Shown one piece after another: positions 52,295 to 61,474 of a DNA stretch of 64,000 bases. Positions within the stretch are counted from its first letter, which is position 1. Every line of letters starts with the position of its first letter. The position numbers and the translations under genes were made by a program. The stretch covers positions 124,001 to 188,000 of the forward strand of contig NZ_BIMD01000002.1 in NCBI RefSeq assembly GCF_004000905.1, in the 5' to 3' direction. The notes under the pieces are model-generated. The model worked only from the letters and a program-made list of their open reading frames with translations. It searched no databases and had not been told where the DNA came from. The DNA comes from Paenibacillus humicus NBRC 102415 (GTDB lineage: Bacteria > Bacillota > Bacilli > Paenibacillales > Paenibacillaceae).

Positions 52295-52323
52295 TATAAT
52301 GTACATAAATTCGTTAAAACGAA
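52295..52323 (+). promoter_or_regulatory. Promoter -10 and palindrome upstream of pheB-hom-thrB
   Basis: TATAAT (52295-52300) is followed after nine bases by the perfect palindrome TTCGTT-AA-AACGAA (52310-52323), covering the likely start of transcription. The -35 region is weak. Good position for a repressor; the first gene of the operon encodes an HTH-ACT protein. Confidence 0.6.
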
Positions 52324-52414
52324 CATTGGGCATGAAATCAACGGTTGCCGAAAGGATCGGTTTTCCGTATAATGTCCTCTATGGGAGTACATCTGTCTAC
52401 GCTGGGAGGACGAA

Positions 52415-52855
52415 ATGTTGACAGAGCGATATTATGTCGTCCGCGAGGATTTGCTGCCCGAAGCCATCATCAAGACGATCGCGGTCAAGGAGATGCTGGC
52501 GCGCGGCGAAGCGGCCACCATCCATGAGGCGGTGGAGAAGGCGGATCTGTCGCGCAGCGCGTTTTATAAGTATCGGGAAGGCGTGTTGACGCTGGGGGAG
52601 CTGGAGCGGGGGTCGATCATTACGGTGTCCATCGATTTGGAGCATCGGGCCGGCATTTTGTCCCAAGTGCTCAGCATGTTCGCGGCCCGAGGCGGCAACG
52701 TGCTGACGATCCATCAGAGCATCCCGCTGCAAGGCTCCGCCAATGTGGTGCTGTCGGTAGATACGGCTCCGATGAAGGATGAAGTGTTCGCATTCGTGGA
52801 CGAACTTCGCTTGGTGCCAGGCGTCAAGCGGGCTTCGGTCATCGGCCAGGGATAG
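52415..52855 (+). CDS. pheB: HTH-ACT protein of PheB/ThrR (UPF0735) family
   Basis: 146 residues, ATG after TGGGAGGAC. The N-terminal part contains a clear HTH (ATIHEAVEKADLSRSAFYKY, ~36-55); the C-terminal 80 residues form an ACT amino-acid-binding domain (IDLEHRAGILSQVLSMFA). As I recall, the B. subtilis orthologue (YszB/PheB) acts as the threonine-responsive repressor ThrR of hom-thrCB. Here it heads an operon containing hom and thrB, consistent with that role, and a palindrome overlies its promoter. Confidence 0.88.
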   Translation: MLTERYYVVREDLLPEAIIKTIAVKEMLARGEAATIHEAVEKADLSRSAFYKYREGVLTLGELERGSIITVSIDLEHRAGILSQVLSMFAARGGNVLTIHQSIPLQGSANVVLSVDTAPMKDEVFAFVDELRLVPGVKRASVIGQG

Positions 52856-52932
52856 AAAAGCGCTGCGTCCGGTGCTGTGAATGCCGGATCGGCCTAAGCA
52901 TGTCGACTAGGAACAGGAACGGGGGAATGGCG

Positions 52933-54219
52933 ATGAAGCCGGTTAAGGTAGGGTTGCTCGGACTAGGAACGGTGGGCACGGGAGTCGTGCGGATCGTGGA
53001 GGGCCATCAGGCGGATTTGCGCAGCCAGGTCGGATCTCCGATCGAGATTGAGAAGGTGCTCGTGCAGAACGTGGAGAAGACGAGGACGATCGGCATCGAT
53101 GCGGCGAAGCTGACGACCGATCCGTGGGAGATCATCCGCAATCCGGAGATCGATGTCATCGTAGAAGTCATGGGCGGCATCGAGAACACGAAGGAGTATA
53201 TTCTCGAAGCTCTCTCGCGCGGCAAGCATATCGTCACGGCCAACAAGGATCTGATGGCGCTGCATGGCCGCGAGATTCTGGCCAGGGCCAGCGAGCAGCG
53301 CTGCGACGTTCTGTACGAAGCCAGCGTGGCTGGCGGCATTCCGATCATCCGCACGCTCAACGAAGGCTTCTCCTCGGACCGCATTACCAAAATCATGGGC
53401 ATCGTCAACGGCACGACCAACTACATCCTGACGAAAATGAGCCAGGAGGGGGCGTCCTACGCCGACGTGCTGAAGGAGGCCCAGGATCTCGGCTACGCCG
53501 AAGCCGATCCGACCTCCGATGTGGAAGGGCTTGATGCCGCCCGCAAAATGACCATTCTCTCCCGGCTCGGCTTCCGCTCGGAAGTCAATCTGGAAGACGT
53601 GTCGGTCAAGGGCATCTCCTCCGTCTCCAAGGAAGACATCGCCTACGCGAAGCGGCTCGGCTACGAGGTCAAGCTGCTCGGCATCGCCGAGCGCCGGGAC
53701 GAGTCGATCAGCGTCAGCGTGCAGCCGACGATGGTGAAGACGACCCATCCGATCGCCTCGGTCAACGGGGTGTTCAACGCCGTGTACGTCCACGGCGAAG
53801 CTGTCGGGGAAACGATGTTCTACGGCGCGGGCGCCGGAGAGCTGCCGACGGCGACCTCGGTCGTCGCGGATCTCGTGTCCGTGGTGAAAAACCTGAAGAT
53901 CGGCGTCAACGGCCAGCAGGGCGTCATTTCCTACAACGAGAAGCGGCTCAAGACCGACGAGCAGATCTCGTCCAAGAACTTCCTCCGGCTCCATGTCGCG
54001 GACAAAGCCGGCGTTCTCGCCCGGATTACGCAGGTGTTCGCCGAATACGAAGTCAGCCTCGAATCCGTCATCCAGCAGCCGAATGCGGATCTGAAGGAAG
54101 CGGAGATCATCGTGATTACCCATAATGCCAGCAAGGCCGCGATGAATAAAGTGCTGGACGCCTTCCAGACGCTGGATGTCATCCAGAACGTGCAGAGCGT
54201 CTACCGGGTGGAAGGCTGA
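52933..54219 (+). CDS. hom: Homoserine dehydrogenase
   Basis: 428 residues; ATG 52933 lies six bases after GGGGGA, and earlier starts are badly spaced. NAD(P)-binding GLLGLGTVGTGVV (~7-19), catalytic region EASVAGGIPIIRTLNEG (~128-144), NGTTNYILTKM (~160) and a C-terminal ACT domain (LHVADKAGVLARITQVFAEY). Reduces aspartate semialdehyde to homoserine; the ACT domain suggests threonine feedback. Its stop overlaps the thrB start by one base. Confidence 0.97.
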   Translation: MKPVKVGLLGLGTVGTGVVRIVEGHQADLRSQVGSPIEIEKVLVQNVEKTRTIGIDAAKLTTDPWEIIRNPEIDVIVEVMGGIENTKEYILEALSRGKHIVTANKDLMALHGREILARASEQRCDVLYEASVAGGIPIIRTLNEGFSSDRITKIMGIVNGTTNYILTKMSQEGASYADVLKEAQDLGYAEADPTSDVEGLDAARKMTILSRLGFRSEVNLEDVSVKGISSVSKEDIAYAKRLGYEVKLLGIAERRDESISVSVQPTMVKTTHPIASVNGVFNAVYVHGEAVGETMFYGAGAGELPTATSVVADLVSVVKNLKIGVNGQQGVISYNEKRLKTDEQISSKNFLRLHVADKAGVLARITQVFAEYEVSLESVIQQPNADLKEAEIIVITHNASKAAMNKVLDAFQTLDVIQNVQSVYRVEG

Positions 54220-55190
54220 TGGGCATGCGAAGCGTGCTGGTGCGAGTCCCGGCCAGCACGGCGAATCTGGGACCCGGCTTCGACTGTCTGGGCATGGCGC
54301 TGTCGCTCTATACATGGATCGAGATGAAGCCGGCGGACAAGGCTACGGTCATCCGGCTGCATGGGGAAGGGCTTGAAGGCATCCCGCTGGACAAAAGCAA
54401 TTTGATCTACAAGACAGCCCAGCTCGTCTTTCAGGAAACGGGAACCGATCTGCCGGAGCTGGAAATCGACATGTACAGCGATATCCCGCTCACCCGCGGC
54501 CTCGGCAGCAGCGCGAGCGCCATCGTCGGCGCCCTGACGGCCGCAAGCGAGCTGACAGGCGGCGGCCTCGACCGCGATGCCCTGCTCCAGATCGCCAGCC
54601 GCCTGGAAGGGCATCCGGACAACGTCGGAGCCTCGCTGTTCGGCGGCATCGTCGCGGCGGCCTGGGACGGCACGCGGGCGGACTGCCTGCGCATCGAGCC
54701 GCCGGCCGGACTAGCCGCGCTTGTGGCGATTCCGCGCTTCCAGCTCTCGACCGAGAAAGCCCGGCATGCGCTGCCGGAGCAGCTGGCGCTGAGCGACGCC
54801 GTGCACAACATCGGCCGCAGCTCGCTGCTTGTGGCCGCTCTCGCCGGCGGCCGGCTCGACATGATCCGCCATGCGATGAAGGACAAGCTGCATCAGCCTT
54901 ACCGGGCAGCGCTCATTCCGGGCATGGCCGAGGTTCTTGAGGGCGCGTCGGATCACGGAGCGCTCGGAGCTGCGCTGAGCGGCGCCGGCCCGACGCTGCT
55001 CGCCCTGATCGAGAACGGAAGCCCGCGAATGAGAGAGCTGGAGGCGTTCCTGCTCTCGACCTTGTCGGCTGCCGGAGTCGATGCGGATCTCCTGCTGCTG
55101 CAGCCCGATCCCGCCGGCGCGGTCGTCCTTGAGGGCGCCGATCCCGCACTGCCTTTCGCAGAGCGAATCAAAGGAGAAGTTCATTCATGA
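54219..55190 (+). CDS. thrB: Homoserine kinase
   Basis: 323 residues. GHMP kinase family: motif 1 ASTANLGPGFDCLGMAL (~11-27), ATP loop PLTRGLGSSASAIVGAL (~89-105) and C-terminal GAALSGAGPTLLALI (~249-263). Phosphorylates homoserine for threonine synthesis. The thrC gene is absent between hom and thrB, unlike B. subtilis. It ends four bases into pheA. Confidence 0.96.
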   Translation: MGMRSVLVRVPASTANLGPGFDCLGMALSLYTWIEMKPADKATVIRLHGEGLEGIPLDKSNLIYKTAQLVFQETGTDLPELEIDMYSDIPLTRGLGSSASAIVGALTAASELTGGGLDRDALLQIASRLEGHPDNVGASLFGGIVAAAWDGTRADCLRIEPPAGLAALVAIPRFQLSTEKARHALPEQLALSDAVHNIGRSSLLVAALAGGRLDMIRHAMKDKLHQPYRAALIPGMAEVLEGASDHGALGAALSGAGPTLLALIENGSPRMRELEAFLLSTLSAAGVDADLLLLQPDPAGAVVLEGADPALPFAERIKGEVHS

Positions 55191-56053
55191 TCAAAGTCGC
55201 CTTGCTTCCCGTCGTCTCCACCTCCGACGAGGCTGCCCGCAGCCTGTGCGGAGACAACGCCGAGAGAGTTTATTACCCGATGATATCCGATGTCTTCCTT
55301 GCCACGGCGGAGGGAAGGACCGATTACAGCGTCATTCCGATCGAGAATACGATCGAGGGCTCTGTCAACCTCCATATGGACTGGCTTCTGCACGAAGTGG
55401 ATTTGCCGATCCAGGCGGAATGGATCTATCCGTCCCGCCAGCAGCTGATCGGCCGCAAGGACGAGCTGCTCGGAGCGGGAGGAGAGCCGGAGTACGGCCG
55501 CATCGTCAAGGTGTTCAGCCATCCCGTCGCGCTGGCCCAGTGCCAGAGCTTCCTGCGCGGCCATCTCCAGCATGCCCAATGGGAGCCGGTCAGCAGCACC
55601 GCGGAGGCGGTTCGGATCGTATCCGAGAATCCGGGCCAGGGCTGGGCTGCGATCGGGCTTACGCTGGCGGCGGCCCACTACGGCCTTGACGTGCTGCGCG
55701 AACGGGTGACGGATCACGACAACAACTACACCCGCTTCCTGCTGGCCGGTCCGAAGCCGTTCGAGCTGCGCCAGTCCCCTGTCCGCAAGACGTCCATTCT
55801 CGTCACCTTGCCGGAAGATTACCCGGGAGCGCTCCATCAGGTGCTGTCCGCCTTCGCCTGGCGAAGGATCAACCTCGGGAGGATCGAATCCCGTCCGACC
55901 AAAAAACGTCTGGGCACGTACCATTTCGTCATCGACATCGAGATGGCTCTGGACACGGTCCTCCTCCCGGCGGCGCTGCAGGAGATCGAAGCGATCGGCT
56001 GCCAGGTAAGGGTGCTCGGCACCTATCCGAGCTTCGGCAGCACGGCGGATTGA
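55187..56053 (+). CDS. pheA: Prephenate dehydratase
   Basis: 288 residues, ATG overlapping the thrB stop. Catalytic domain with DYSVIPIENTIEGSVN (~45-60) and DNNYTRFLLAG (~182), and a C-terminal ACT domain with the phenylalanine-binding signature ESRPTKKRLGTYHFV (~230-244). Converts prephenate to phenylpyruvate. Ends the pheB-hom-thrB-pheA operon. Confidence 0.97.
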   Translation: MIKVALLPVVSTSDEAARSLCGDNAERVYYPMISDVFLATAEGRTDYSVIPIENTIEGSVNLHMDWLLHEVDLPIQAEWIYPSRQQLIGRKDELLGAGGEPEYGRIVKVFSHPVALAQCQSFLRGHLQHAQWEPVSSTAEAVRIVSENPGQGWAAIGLTLAAAHYGLDVLRERVTDHDNNYTRFLLAGPKPFELRQSPVRKTSILVTLPEDYPGALHQVLSAFAWRRINLGRIESRPTKKRLGTYHFVIDIEMALDTVLLPAALQEIEAIGCQVRVLGTYPSFGSTAD

Positions 56054-56103
56054 TCCGTTTTGAAGCGCCGAGCATCATTGTTTTCTGCCGATACCGAATA
56101 AGT

Positions 56104-56149
56104 GAAGGGTCTGTCCTTAGTCGTTTCGTGACTAGCGGGACAGCCCTTC
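56104..56149 (+). terminator. Terminator-like hairpin after pheA
   Basis: GAAGGGTCTGTCC with GGGACAGCCCTTC (one bulge) encloses an inner TTAGTC/GACTAG stem; only a short T-rich tail follows. Confidence 0.6.
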
Positions 56150-56346
56150 TTCGCGTTCAGGACCAAGCCGCAGGAATACGAGCCAGCTGTCATTCGTACG
56201 GATATTCGGTACGCTTCCCGGCAGGGCTTGTATTTTTTTGCTGAAAAGGGAGACAGACGCCCAGTCGCTGCATACGATGTAACGACGGGCAGATAGGCTG
56301 CAGTCCTGCCGCTGCGCACAGCACGCGAAGAGGAGGGAGTCGGCTA

Positions 56347-58278
56347 GTGAAAATCCATATTGTCAAAGAGGGAGAATCATTCTACCTCATCGGCCAGAAA
56401 TACGGGGTGACGGTGGAGGAGCTGAAGAAGCTCAACCCATCCGTGACCGATGACAAGAATCTGCAGATCGGCGCCAAAATCAAGGTTCCTTCGGAAGAGG
56501 AAAAGCCGTGGAGCGGCGGCTTGATCCACAAGTACACGGTGAAAGAGGGGGATACGCTCTGGAAGCTCTCGAAGGCTTGGGGAGTGCCCCTGAACGAGCT
56601 CATCAAGGCCAACTCGCAGCTGACGAATCCGGATGCGCTGAATGTCGGCGATACGGTCAATATTCCAAAGCTAAAGGAATCGACCGGATTATCCCCCGAG
56701 CATAAATCCGATCATCACGGCCACGCGGGAGGAAAAGCGTTCACGGGACCGGTCGTCGACGGCAAAAAGAACACGGCGCCCATCGAGGAGAAGCCGCCTA
56801 CGGCGGTGAAGCCTCCAACGGCTGTGAAGCCTCCAACGGCTGTGAAGCCGCCCGAGCCGGTTCCTGTGCCGCCGCCCGCCCCTCCTGTGCCGCCGGCGCT
56901 TCCGGCCGAGGAGAAGGCATATGGGAAGCCTTATCAATCCCATTATACGGAGAAGGCGATCCATCCTTTCGCACAGGAGAAGCTTCCGGCCGTCGAAGCG
57001 ATCGCTCCGCTGTTTGAGCTTCCCAAAATGCCGGAATATGCTCCGTCCCCATCCTATGGAAGCGGGTATGCGAATACGGAAGCAGGGTCTTACGGCGTCC
57101 AGGGCACAGGGTACGGGAACGCCTACTCGCAGGGCGGGCATGCCGCGGGATACGGGCAGGAGCTCCCTGGACTAGGCGGCCAGATGGATGGCTACGGCGC
57201 ATTTAACGTCTGGCCGGCGGCCGCCGGAGCTTCCGTCGAACAGCCCTATGCCGCCGCTTCCCCTTGGATGGCCGGCTATCCGGCCGGTTATGGAGTCGCG
57301 GGGCATCAGCAAGGGTACGGTTACCCGGGAGGCGCGGTGCAGGGAGCCGCGCAGATGCCGGGAGACGGCTATGGTTCCCAGGCGGGAAGCCCGGGGCATG
57401 ACGGCTATGGAGCTGCCGCAGCAGGCATGCAGGATTGTTACCCGCCGGGATACGGCGGATACGGCCATGGCGGATACGGCCATCACGGCTATGCAGCGGG
57501 AGCGCAAGGATACGGCGGATACGGCCATCCCGGCTATGCAGCGGAAGCGCAAGGATACGGCGGATACGGCCATCACGGCTACGCAGCGGAAGCGCAAGGG
57601 TACGGCGGATACGGCCATCCCGGCTATGCAGCGGAAGCGCAAGGGTACGGCGGATACGGCCATCACGGCTACGCAGCGGAAGCTCAAGGCTATGGCGGAT
57701 ACGGCCATCCGGGTTACGCCGCCGAAGCGCAAGGGTATGGCGGATACGGCCATCAAGGATACGGCGCCCAGAACAACGGAGCGCATGTGTACGGCGGGGG
57801 AGGTTATCCTCAGGGCATCATGCCGGCCGCAGGAGCGGCTGCTCCCGGTTCGTACAATTACGACGGCGGCGGCCAGTGGAATGCAGCTGGAGCAGTCGCC
57901 GGCGCCGCCAGTCCTGCCCAGTGGCCTGGATACCAAGGCTGGGGCGCGGAAGCTCAAGGGTATCCCGCCTCTCCGGGAGGCTGGCCGCAGACGGCCGCCG
58001 TACAGGGCTACGGCGTGAATCCGGGGTATGGAGGAGCGCCGCCGGATGAAGCTGCTCCGGTAGCGGTCCAGCCTTCCTGCTGCGGAGACAGGGACGAGGA
58101 GGAGGCGCAGGCGGCTGAGAAGGCAGTCAAGCCGGAGACCAAATCGAAGGCTGAAGCCAAGCCGGCGAAAACGGGCACGGCAGCCGCGCGCAAGCAGCCA
58201 AAAAAAGCGGTTATACGCAGCGCTTCCCGGCCGGCTCCCCGCGCCTCCAAGGGCAGCAAGCCCTGGATCAACCGCTGA
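56347..58278 (+). CDS. safA: SafA-like LysM spore-coat assembly protein with GYGGYGH repeats
   Basis: 643 residues; GTG after GAGGAGGGAG. Two N-terminal LysM domains (VKEGESFYLIGQKYGVTVEE at ~4-23 and VKEGDTLWKLSKAWGVPLNE at ~63-82), a proline/valine-rich linker with repeated AVKPPT (~155-180), then a long glycine/tyrosine-rich tail (~230-570) with seven 15-residue repeats of GYGGYGHxGYAAEAQ alternating HP and HH, and a lysine-rich end. Known: SafA binds spore peptidoglycan through LysM and organises the inner coat. The tail differs from Bacillus SafA, so the name rests on LysM layout and gene neighbourhood. Confidence 0.82.
   Translation: MKIHIVKEGESFYLIGQKYGVTVEELKKLNPSVTDDKNLQIGAKIKVPSEEEKPWSGGLIHKYTVKEGDTLWKLSKAWGVPLNELIKANSQLTNPDALNVGDTVNIPKLKESTGLSPEHKSDHHGHAGGKAFTGPVVDGKKNTAPIEEKPPTAVKPPTAVKPPTAVKPPEPVPVPPPAPPVPPALPAEEKAYGKPYQSHYTEKAIHPFAQEKLPAVEAIAPLFELPKMPEYAPSPSYGSGYANTEAGSYGVQGTGYGNAYSQGGHAAGYGQELPGLGGQMDGYGAFNVWPAAAGASVEQPYAAASPWMAGYPAGYGVAGHQQGYGYPGGAVQGAAQMPGDGYGSQAGSPGHDGYGAAAAGMQDCYPPGYGGYGHGGYGHHGYAAGAQGYGGYGHPGYAAEAQGYGGYGHHGYAAEAQGYGGYGHPGYAAEAQGYGGYGHHGYAAEAQGYGGYGHPGYAAEAQGYGGYGHQGYGAQNNGAHVYGGGGYPQGIMPAAGAAAPGSYNYDGGGQWNAAGAVAGAASPAQWPGYQGWGAEAQGYPASPGGWPQTAAVQGYGVNPGYGGAPPDEAAPVAVQPSCCGDRDEEEAQAAEKAVKPETKSKAEAKPAKTGTAAARKQPKKAVIRSASRPAPRASKGSKPWINR
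57448..57771 (+). repeat. In-frame 45-bp tandem repeats in the safA-like gene
   Basis: Seven units encode GYGGYGHxGYAAEAQ; neighbouring units alternate CCC/CAC (Pro/His) so the true period is 90 bp. High nucleotide identity between units suggests recent expansion. Confidence 0.9.
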
Positions 58279-58311
58279 CGGAAGCCGAGCATGGGGAATG
58301 GCCATAGAGCC

Positions 58312-58346
58312 GAGCCGGGCTGAACTCGCAGCCCGGTTCTTTTTTA
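58312..58346 (+). terminator. Rho-independent terminator
   Basis: GAGCCGGGCTG pairs with CAGCCCGGTTC (one mismatch), followed by six Ts. Confidence 0.9.
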
Positions 58347-58408
58347 TGCTTGCATAATTCATCCAGCCGGAAGGCAGACTAGCCGAAACTGCCAAGAAGG
58401 GGCTATGG

Positions 58409-59050
58409 ATGACCATGTTGTCAATCAGCATCTGGAACCATCTGAAACGGAAATATTTGAGGCGCAGGCGCGGCCGCTCGCCGCTCAGCCTGGCCTGCGC
58501 GCTTCTGCTTCCTGCAGCGCTTCTGCTGGGCTCTTCCGCAGCCGAAGCGGCCGCTCGGAGCGGGCCGGACCTTACACAGGAGGGGATCTCTTCCTTTCTG
58601 GAAGGAAGCGCATCTGCCGCGGTCACGATGAAAAGAGTCTATCTATGCGGAGAGGAAATCCGTCCGCTCGGCGTCATGGATCCTCCTTCCGTGCTGAAGC
58701 TGCTCGGCAGCCATCCCGGCTGGGAAGCCGGATTCGATGATAAGGGCGGCGTCGTCGTGACCGAGCGGATCGACGATCTGTCCGAGGCCTGCAAGCAGAG
58801 CGCGACTTTCGGGGTGGATGACGGGGGAAGCCTGACGTTGTTCGAAGGTCCTCCGAGCGACGAGAAGGTCATGAAGACGTTTTTTCAGCTCGACCTGCAG
58901 TACATGGAAAGCGCGCTGCCCAAGCAGGAACGGGACAGGCTGCTGAGCGGCATCCGCGTCCAGGACAGGGACGAGTTCAACAGCGTCTTGTCGACGTACA
59001 ACGATTTTGCCCTGGAGAGATCCAGAGGAGCGATGAAGCGCGCCTACTGA
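58409..59050 (+). CDS. bofC: BofC-like intercompartmental signalling protein
   Basis: 213 residues. Basic N-terminus (KRKYLRRRRGRS), hydrophobic signal-like helix (~26-46, LACALLLPAALLLGSSA) and an exported domain with VYLCGEEIRPLG (~76-87). In B. subtilis BofC works in the forespore intermembrane space and delays SpoIVB, which triggers SpoIVFB. The neighbourhood next to ruv genes matches Bacillus. Similarity is moderate, so identification leans on context. Confidence 0.75.
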   Translation: MTMLSISIWNHLKRKYLRRRRGRSPLSLACALLLPAALLLGSSAAEAAARSGPDLTQEGISSFLEGSASAAVTMKRVYLCGEEIRPLGVMDPPSVLKLLGSHPGWEAGFDDKGGVVVTERIDDLSEACKQSATFGVDDGGSLTLFEGPPSDEKVMKTFFQLDLQYMESALPKQERDRLLSGIRVQDRDEFNSVLSTYNDFALERSRGAMKRAY

Positions 59051-59134
59051 TTCCGTTCGGATATCAGCAGACTGCGCTTCCGCCGACAGCATGTCTTCCC
59101 GTCCGGTTCCAGTCCGGCAAGCCCATTCTCCGAG

Positions 59135-59158
59135 CGCCTTTGCGAAAAGGCGTTTTTT
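59135..59158 (+). terminator. Rho-independent terminator
   Basis: CGCCTTT pairs with AAAGGCG, followed by six Ts. Confidence 0.88.
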
Positions 59159-59193
59159 GCTTTTCGGCGAGCGGTCTGAAACGCTTGTTCTCA

Positions 59194-59216
59194 TGTCATC
59201 CACTTCCTGTTATAAT
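59194..59216 (+). promoter_or_regulatory. Probable sigma-A promoter of the ruvCAB operon
   Basis: A consensus TATAAT at 59211-59216; the 17-base spaced upstream hexamer TTCTCA is poor. It lies 70 bases before ruvC. No LexA-type site was recognised. Confidence 0.5.
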
Positions 59217-59286
59217 AGATAGAGTCTGTTTTTCGCTACATAGAGATAGATTTCATTGTCCAGCTTTCATACAAGGAGAGTGCGCG

Positions 59287-59790
59287 ATGCGGATTTTAGG
59301 GATCGACCCCGGCATCGCCATCGCGGGATTCGGGTTCATCGACAAGGACGGCATGAAGCTTACGCCGGTCCAATACGGCTCCATCGAGACGGAAGCCGGC
59401 ACCCCTCACGAGGTGCGGCTCAAGCAGGTCTACGAGTCTGCTTCGGCTCTGATGGACAAATACAAGCCGGACTCCGTTGCCGTCGAGAAGCTGTTCTTCA
59501 ACCGCAACGTGACGACGGCCTTCACGGTCGGCGAAGCCCGAGGCGTCATTATTTTGGCCGCCGCGCAGAGGGGGCTTCCCATTACGGAATATACGCCGAT
59601 GCAGGTCAAGCAGGCCGTCGTCGGCTACGGCAAGGCCGAGAAGCGCCAGGTGCAGGAGATGGTGCGGATGTTCCTCAAGCTGGCCAAGGTGCCCAAGCCC
59701 GACGACGTCGCCGATGCGCTTGCGGTTGCCGTCTGCCATGCCCACGCTTCCGGCATGATGTCCAAGATAAACGAGGTGCGCCGCAGATGA
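59287..59790 (+). CDS. ruvC: Holliday-junction resolvase RuvC
   Basis: 167 residues; ATG after AAGGAGAGTG. RNase H-fold: D7 in ILGIDPGIAI, E in VAVEKLFFNRN (~67), acidic pair in KPDDVADALAVA (~139-150). Cuts four-way junctions with RuvAB. B. subtilis uses RecU instead, so its presence is typical of Paenibacillus-like genomes. The stop overlaps ruvA by four bases. Confidence 0.97.
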   Translation: MRILGIDPGIAIAGFGFIDKDGMKLTPVQYGSIETEAGTPHEVRLKQVYESASALMDKYKPDSVAVEKLFFNRNVTTAFTVGEARGVIILAAAQRGLPITEYTPMQVKQAVVGYGKAEKRQVQEMVRMFLKLAKVPKPDDVADALAVAVCHAHASGMMSKINEVRRR

Positions 59791-60410
59791 TCGATTTTGT
59801 AAAAGGCCGTGTGGCCTATGTGGATACGGATTATATCGTCGTCGACGTTCGGGATGTCGGGTACCAGGTCTACACGCCGAATCCTTACGCGTTCGCCCGG
59901 GGGGAGGAGCCGGTAACCGTCTACTGCCACCACCATGTGCGCGAGGACGCGGCGCAGCTGTTCGGCTTCCAGACGAGGGAGGAGCAGGCGCTCTTCCGCA
60001 AGCTGCTGGAGGTATCCGGCATCGGGCCGAGGGTCGCGGTCGGAATTCTGGCCGGCGGCCGCCCGGAGGCGGTCATCTCGGCCATCCACCGCGAGGATCT
60101 GAGCTTCCTCACCCGGCTGCCCGGCATCGGCAAGAAGACGGCCCAGCGGATGATTCTGGACCTCAAGGACAAGCTGCAGATCACGTCGGCTTCCATCGAG
60201 CTTGTATGGGAAGCCGAAGCCGCCGGCGGAGCGGCAGTCGCCGCCGCCGGCGAGGACAGCTGGGGCGAGGCGAGGGAAGCCCTCGGAGCCCTCGGTTATA
60301 CGGCGTCGGAGCTGGACCGCGCCTGGGCGGGCATGGGCGGCTCGCAGCAGCCCGGAGAGACCGTGGACGCGCTCATGAAGCGGGCGCTGCAGCAGCTGTT
60401 CAAGGGATAG
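59787..60410 (+). CDS. ruvA: Holliday-junction branch-migration protein RuvA
   Basis: 207 residues, ATG in the ruvC stop. OB-fold N-terminus (IDFVKGRVAYVDTDYIVVDV), two helix-hairpin-helix motifs (LLEVSGIGPRVAVGIL at ~71-86 and LTRLPGIGKKTAQRMI at ~107-122), and a C-terminal RuvB-contact domain after an alanine-rich linker. Tetramer that loads RuvB. Confidence 0.97.
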   Translation: MIDFVKGRVAYVDTDYIVVDVRDVGYQVYTPNPYAFARGEEPVTVYCHHHVREDAAQLFGFQTREEQALFRKLLEVSGIGPRVAVGILAGGRPEAVISAIHREDLSFLTRLPGIGKKTAQRMILDLKDKLQITSASIELVWEAEAAGGAAVAAAGEDSWGEAREALGALGYTASELDRAWAGMGGSQQPGETVDALMKRALQQLFKG

Positions 60411-60428
60411 CGGAAAGGGAGGTTTTGC

Positions 60429-61430
60429 ATGGAAGACGATCGCATCATTTCCGCCAATCTGATGATGGAGGACCAGGCTGTCGAATACAGCCTGCGTCCG
60501 AGGTATCTCGCCGAGTACATCGGCCAGTCCCAGGTGAAGGACAACCTCAAGGTATTCATCGAGGCGGCCAAGCTCCGCAAGGAGGCTCTCGACCATGTGC
60601 TGCTCTACGGCCCGCCGGGACTCGGCAAGACGACTCTCTCGAACATCATCGCCAACGAGCTCGGCGTCAACCTGCGCACGACCTCCGGCCCGGCGATCGA
60701 GCGTCCGGGAGATCTGGCCGCCCTGCTCACGAACCTGCAGGAGGGCGATGTGCTGTTCATCGACGAAATCCACCGCTTGAACCGCTCCGTGGAGGAAGTG
60801 CTGTACCCGGCGATGGAGGATTTCTGCCTGGACATCATGATCGGCAAAGGTCCCAGCGCGCGCTCCGTGCGGCTTGACCTGCCCCCGTTCACGCTGATCG
60901 GAGCCACGACCCGCGCCGGGCTGCTCAGCGCCCCTCTGCGCGACCGCTTCGGAGTCGTCAGCAGGCTGGAGTATTACGGCACGGACGAGCTGGCGTTCAT
61001 CATCTCCCGCTCCGCCGAGATTCTGGAGGTCGGCATGGTCGGCGATGCGGCCTCCGAGATCGCACTGCGCTCGCGGGGAACGCCGCGGATCGCCAACCGG
61101 CTTCTCAAGCGGGTTCGCGATTTCGCGCAGGTCCGCGGCAACGGCATCATTACGAACGAGCTCGCCCAGCAGGCGCTGTCGCTGATCGCGGTGGATCCGC
61201 TCGGACTCGACCGGATCGACCACAAGATGCTGCAGGCGATGATCGCCAACTATCGCGGCGGCCCCGTAGGCCTGGACACGATCGCAGCGACGATCGGCGA
61301 GGAAAGCCAGACGATCGAGGATGTGTACGAGCCGTATCTCATGCAGATCGGCTTCCTGCAGCGGACTCCGCGAGGGCGTGTCGTCACTCCTCTTGCCTAC
61401 CGCCATCTGGGCTTGCCCGTACCGGAATAA
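60429..61430 (+). CDS. ruvB: Holliday-junction DNA helicase RuvB
   Basis: 333 residues, ATG after AAGGGAGG. AAA+ ATPase: Walker [12 protein letters not shown] (~60-70), Walker [12 protein letters not shown] (~108-118), sensor 1 [10 protein letters not shown] (~159), arginine finger region and C-terminal winged helix ending [19 protein letters not shown]. Drives branch migration with RuvA. Confidence 0.98.
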   Translation: MEDDRIISANLMMEDQAVEYSLRPRYLAEYIGQSQVKDNLKVFIEAAKLRKEALDHVLLYGPPGLGKTTLSNIIANELGVNLRTTSGPAIERPGDLAALLTNLQEGDVLFIDEIHRLNRSVEEVLYPAMEDFCLDIMIGKGPSARSVRLDLPPFTLIGATTRAGLLSAPLRDRFGVVSRLEYYGTDELAFIISRSAEILEVGMVGDAASEIALRSRGTPRIANRLLKRVRDFAQVRGNGIITNELAQQALSLIAVDPLGLDRIDHKMLQAMIANYRGGPVGLDTIAATIGEESQTIEDVYEPYLMQIGFLQRTPRGRVVTPLAYRHLGLPVPE

Positions 61431-61474
61431 TGGCCGCGGCAGACAAGCCGCATGGCCTAAGGGAGGATCCGCCG

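Noticed and set aside
57448-57771. CRISPR-like array of regular repeats
   Set aside because: Repeats are contiguous, in frame and encode GYGGYGH units; there are no unique spacers and no cas genes.
38354-60000. Many long open frames antisense or frame-shifted to chromosomal genes, e.g. 39092-40057 (-), 43103-44410 (-), 57172-58626 (-), 59625-61406 (-)
   Set aside because: High-GC DNA keeps shadow frames open; products are arginine/proline-rich, lack binding sites and lie opposite well-recognised genes.
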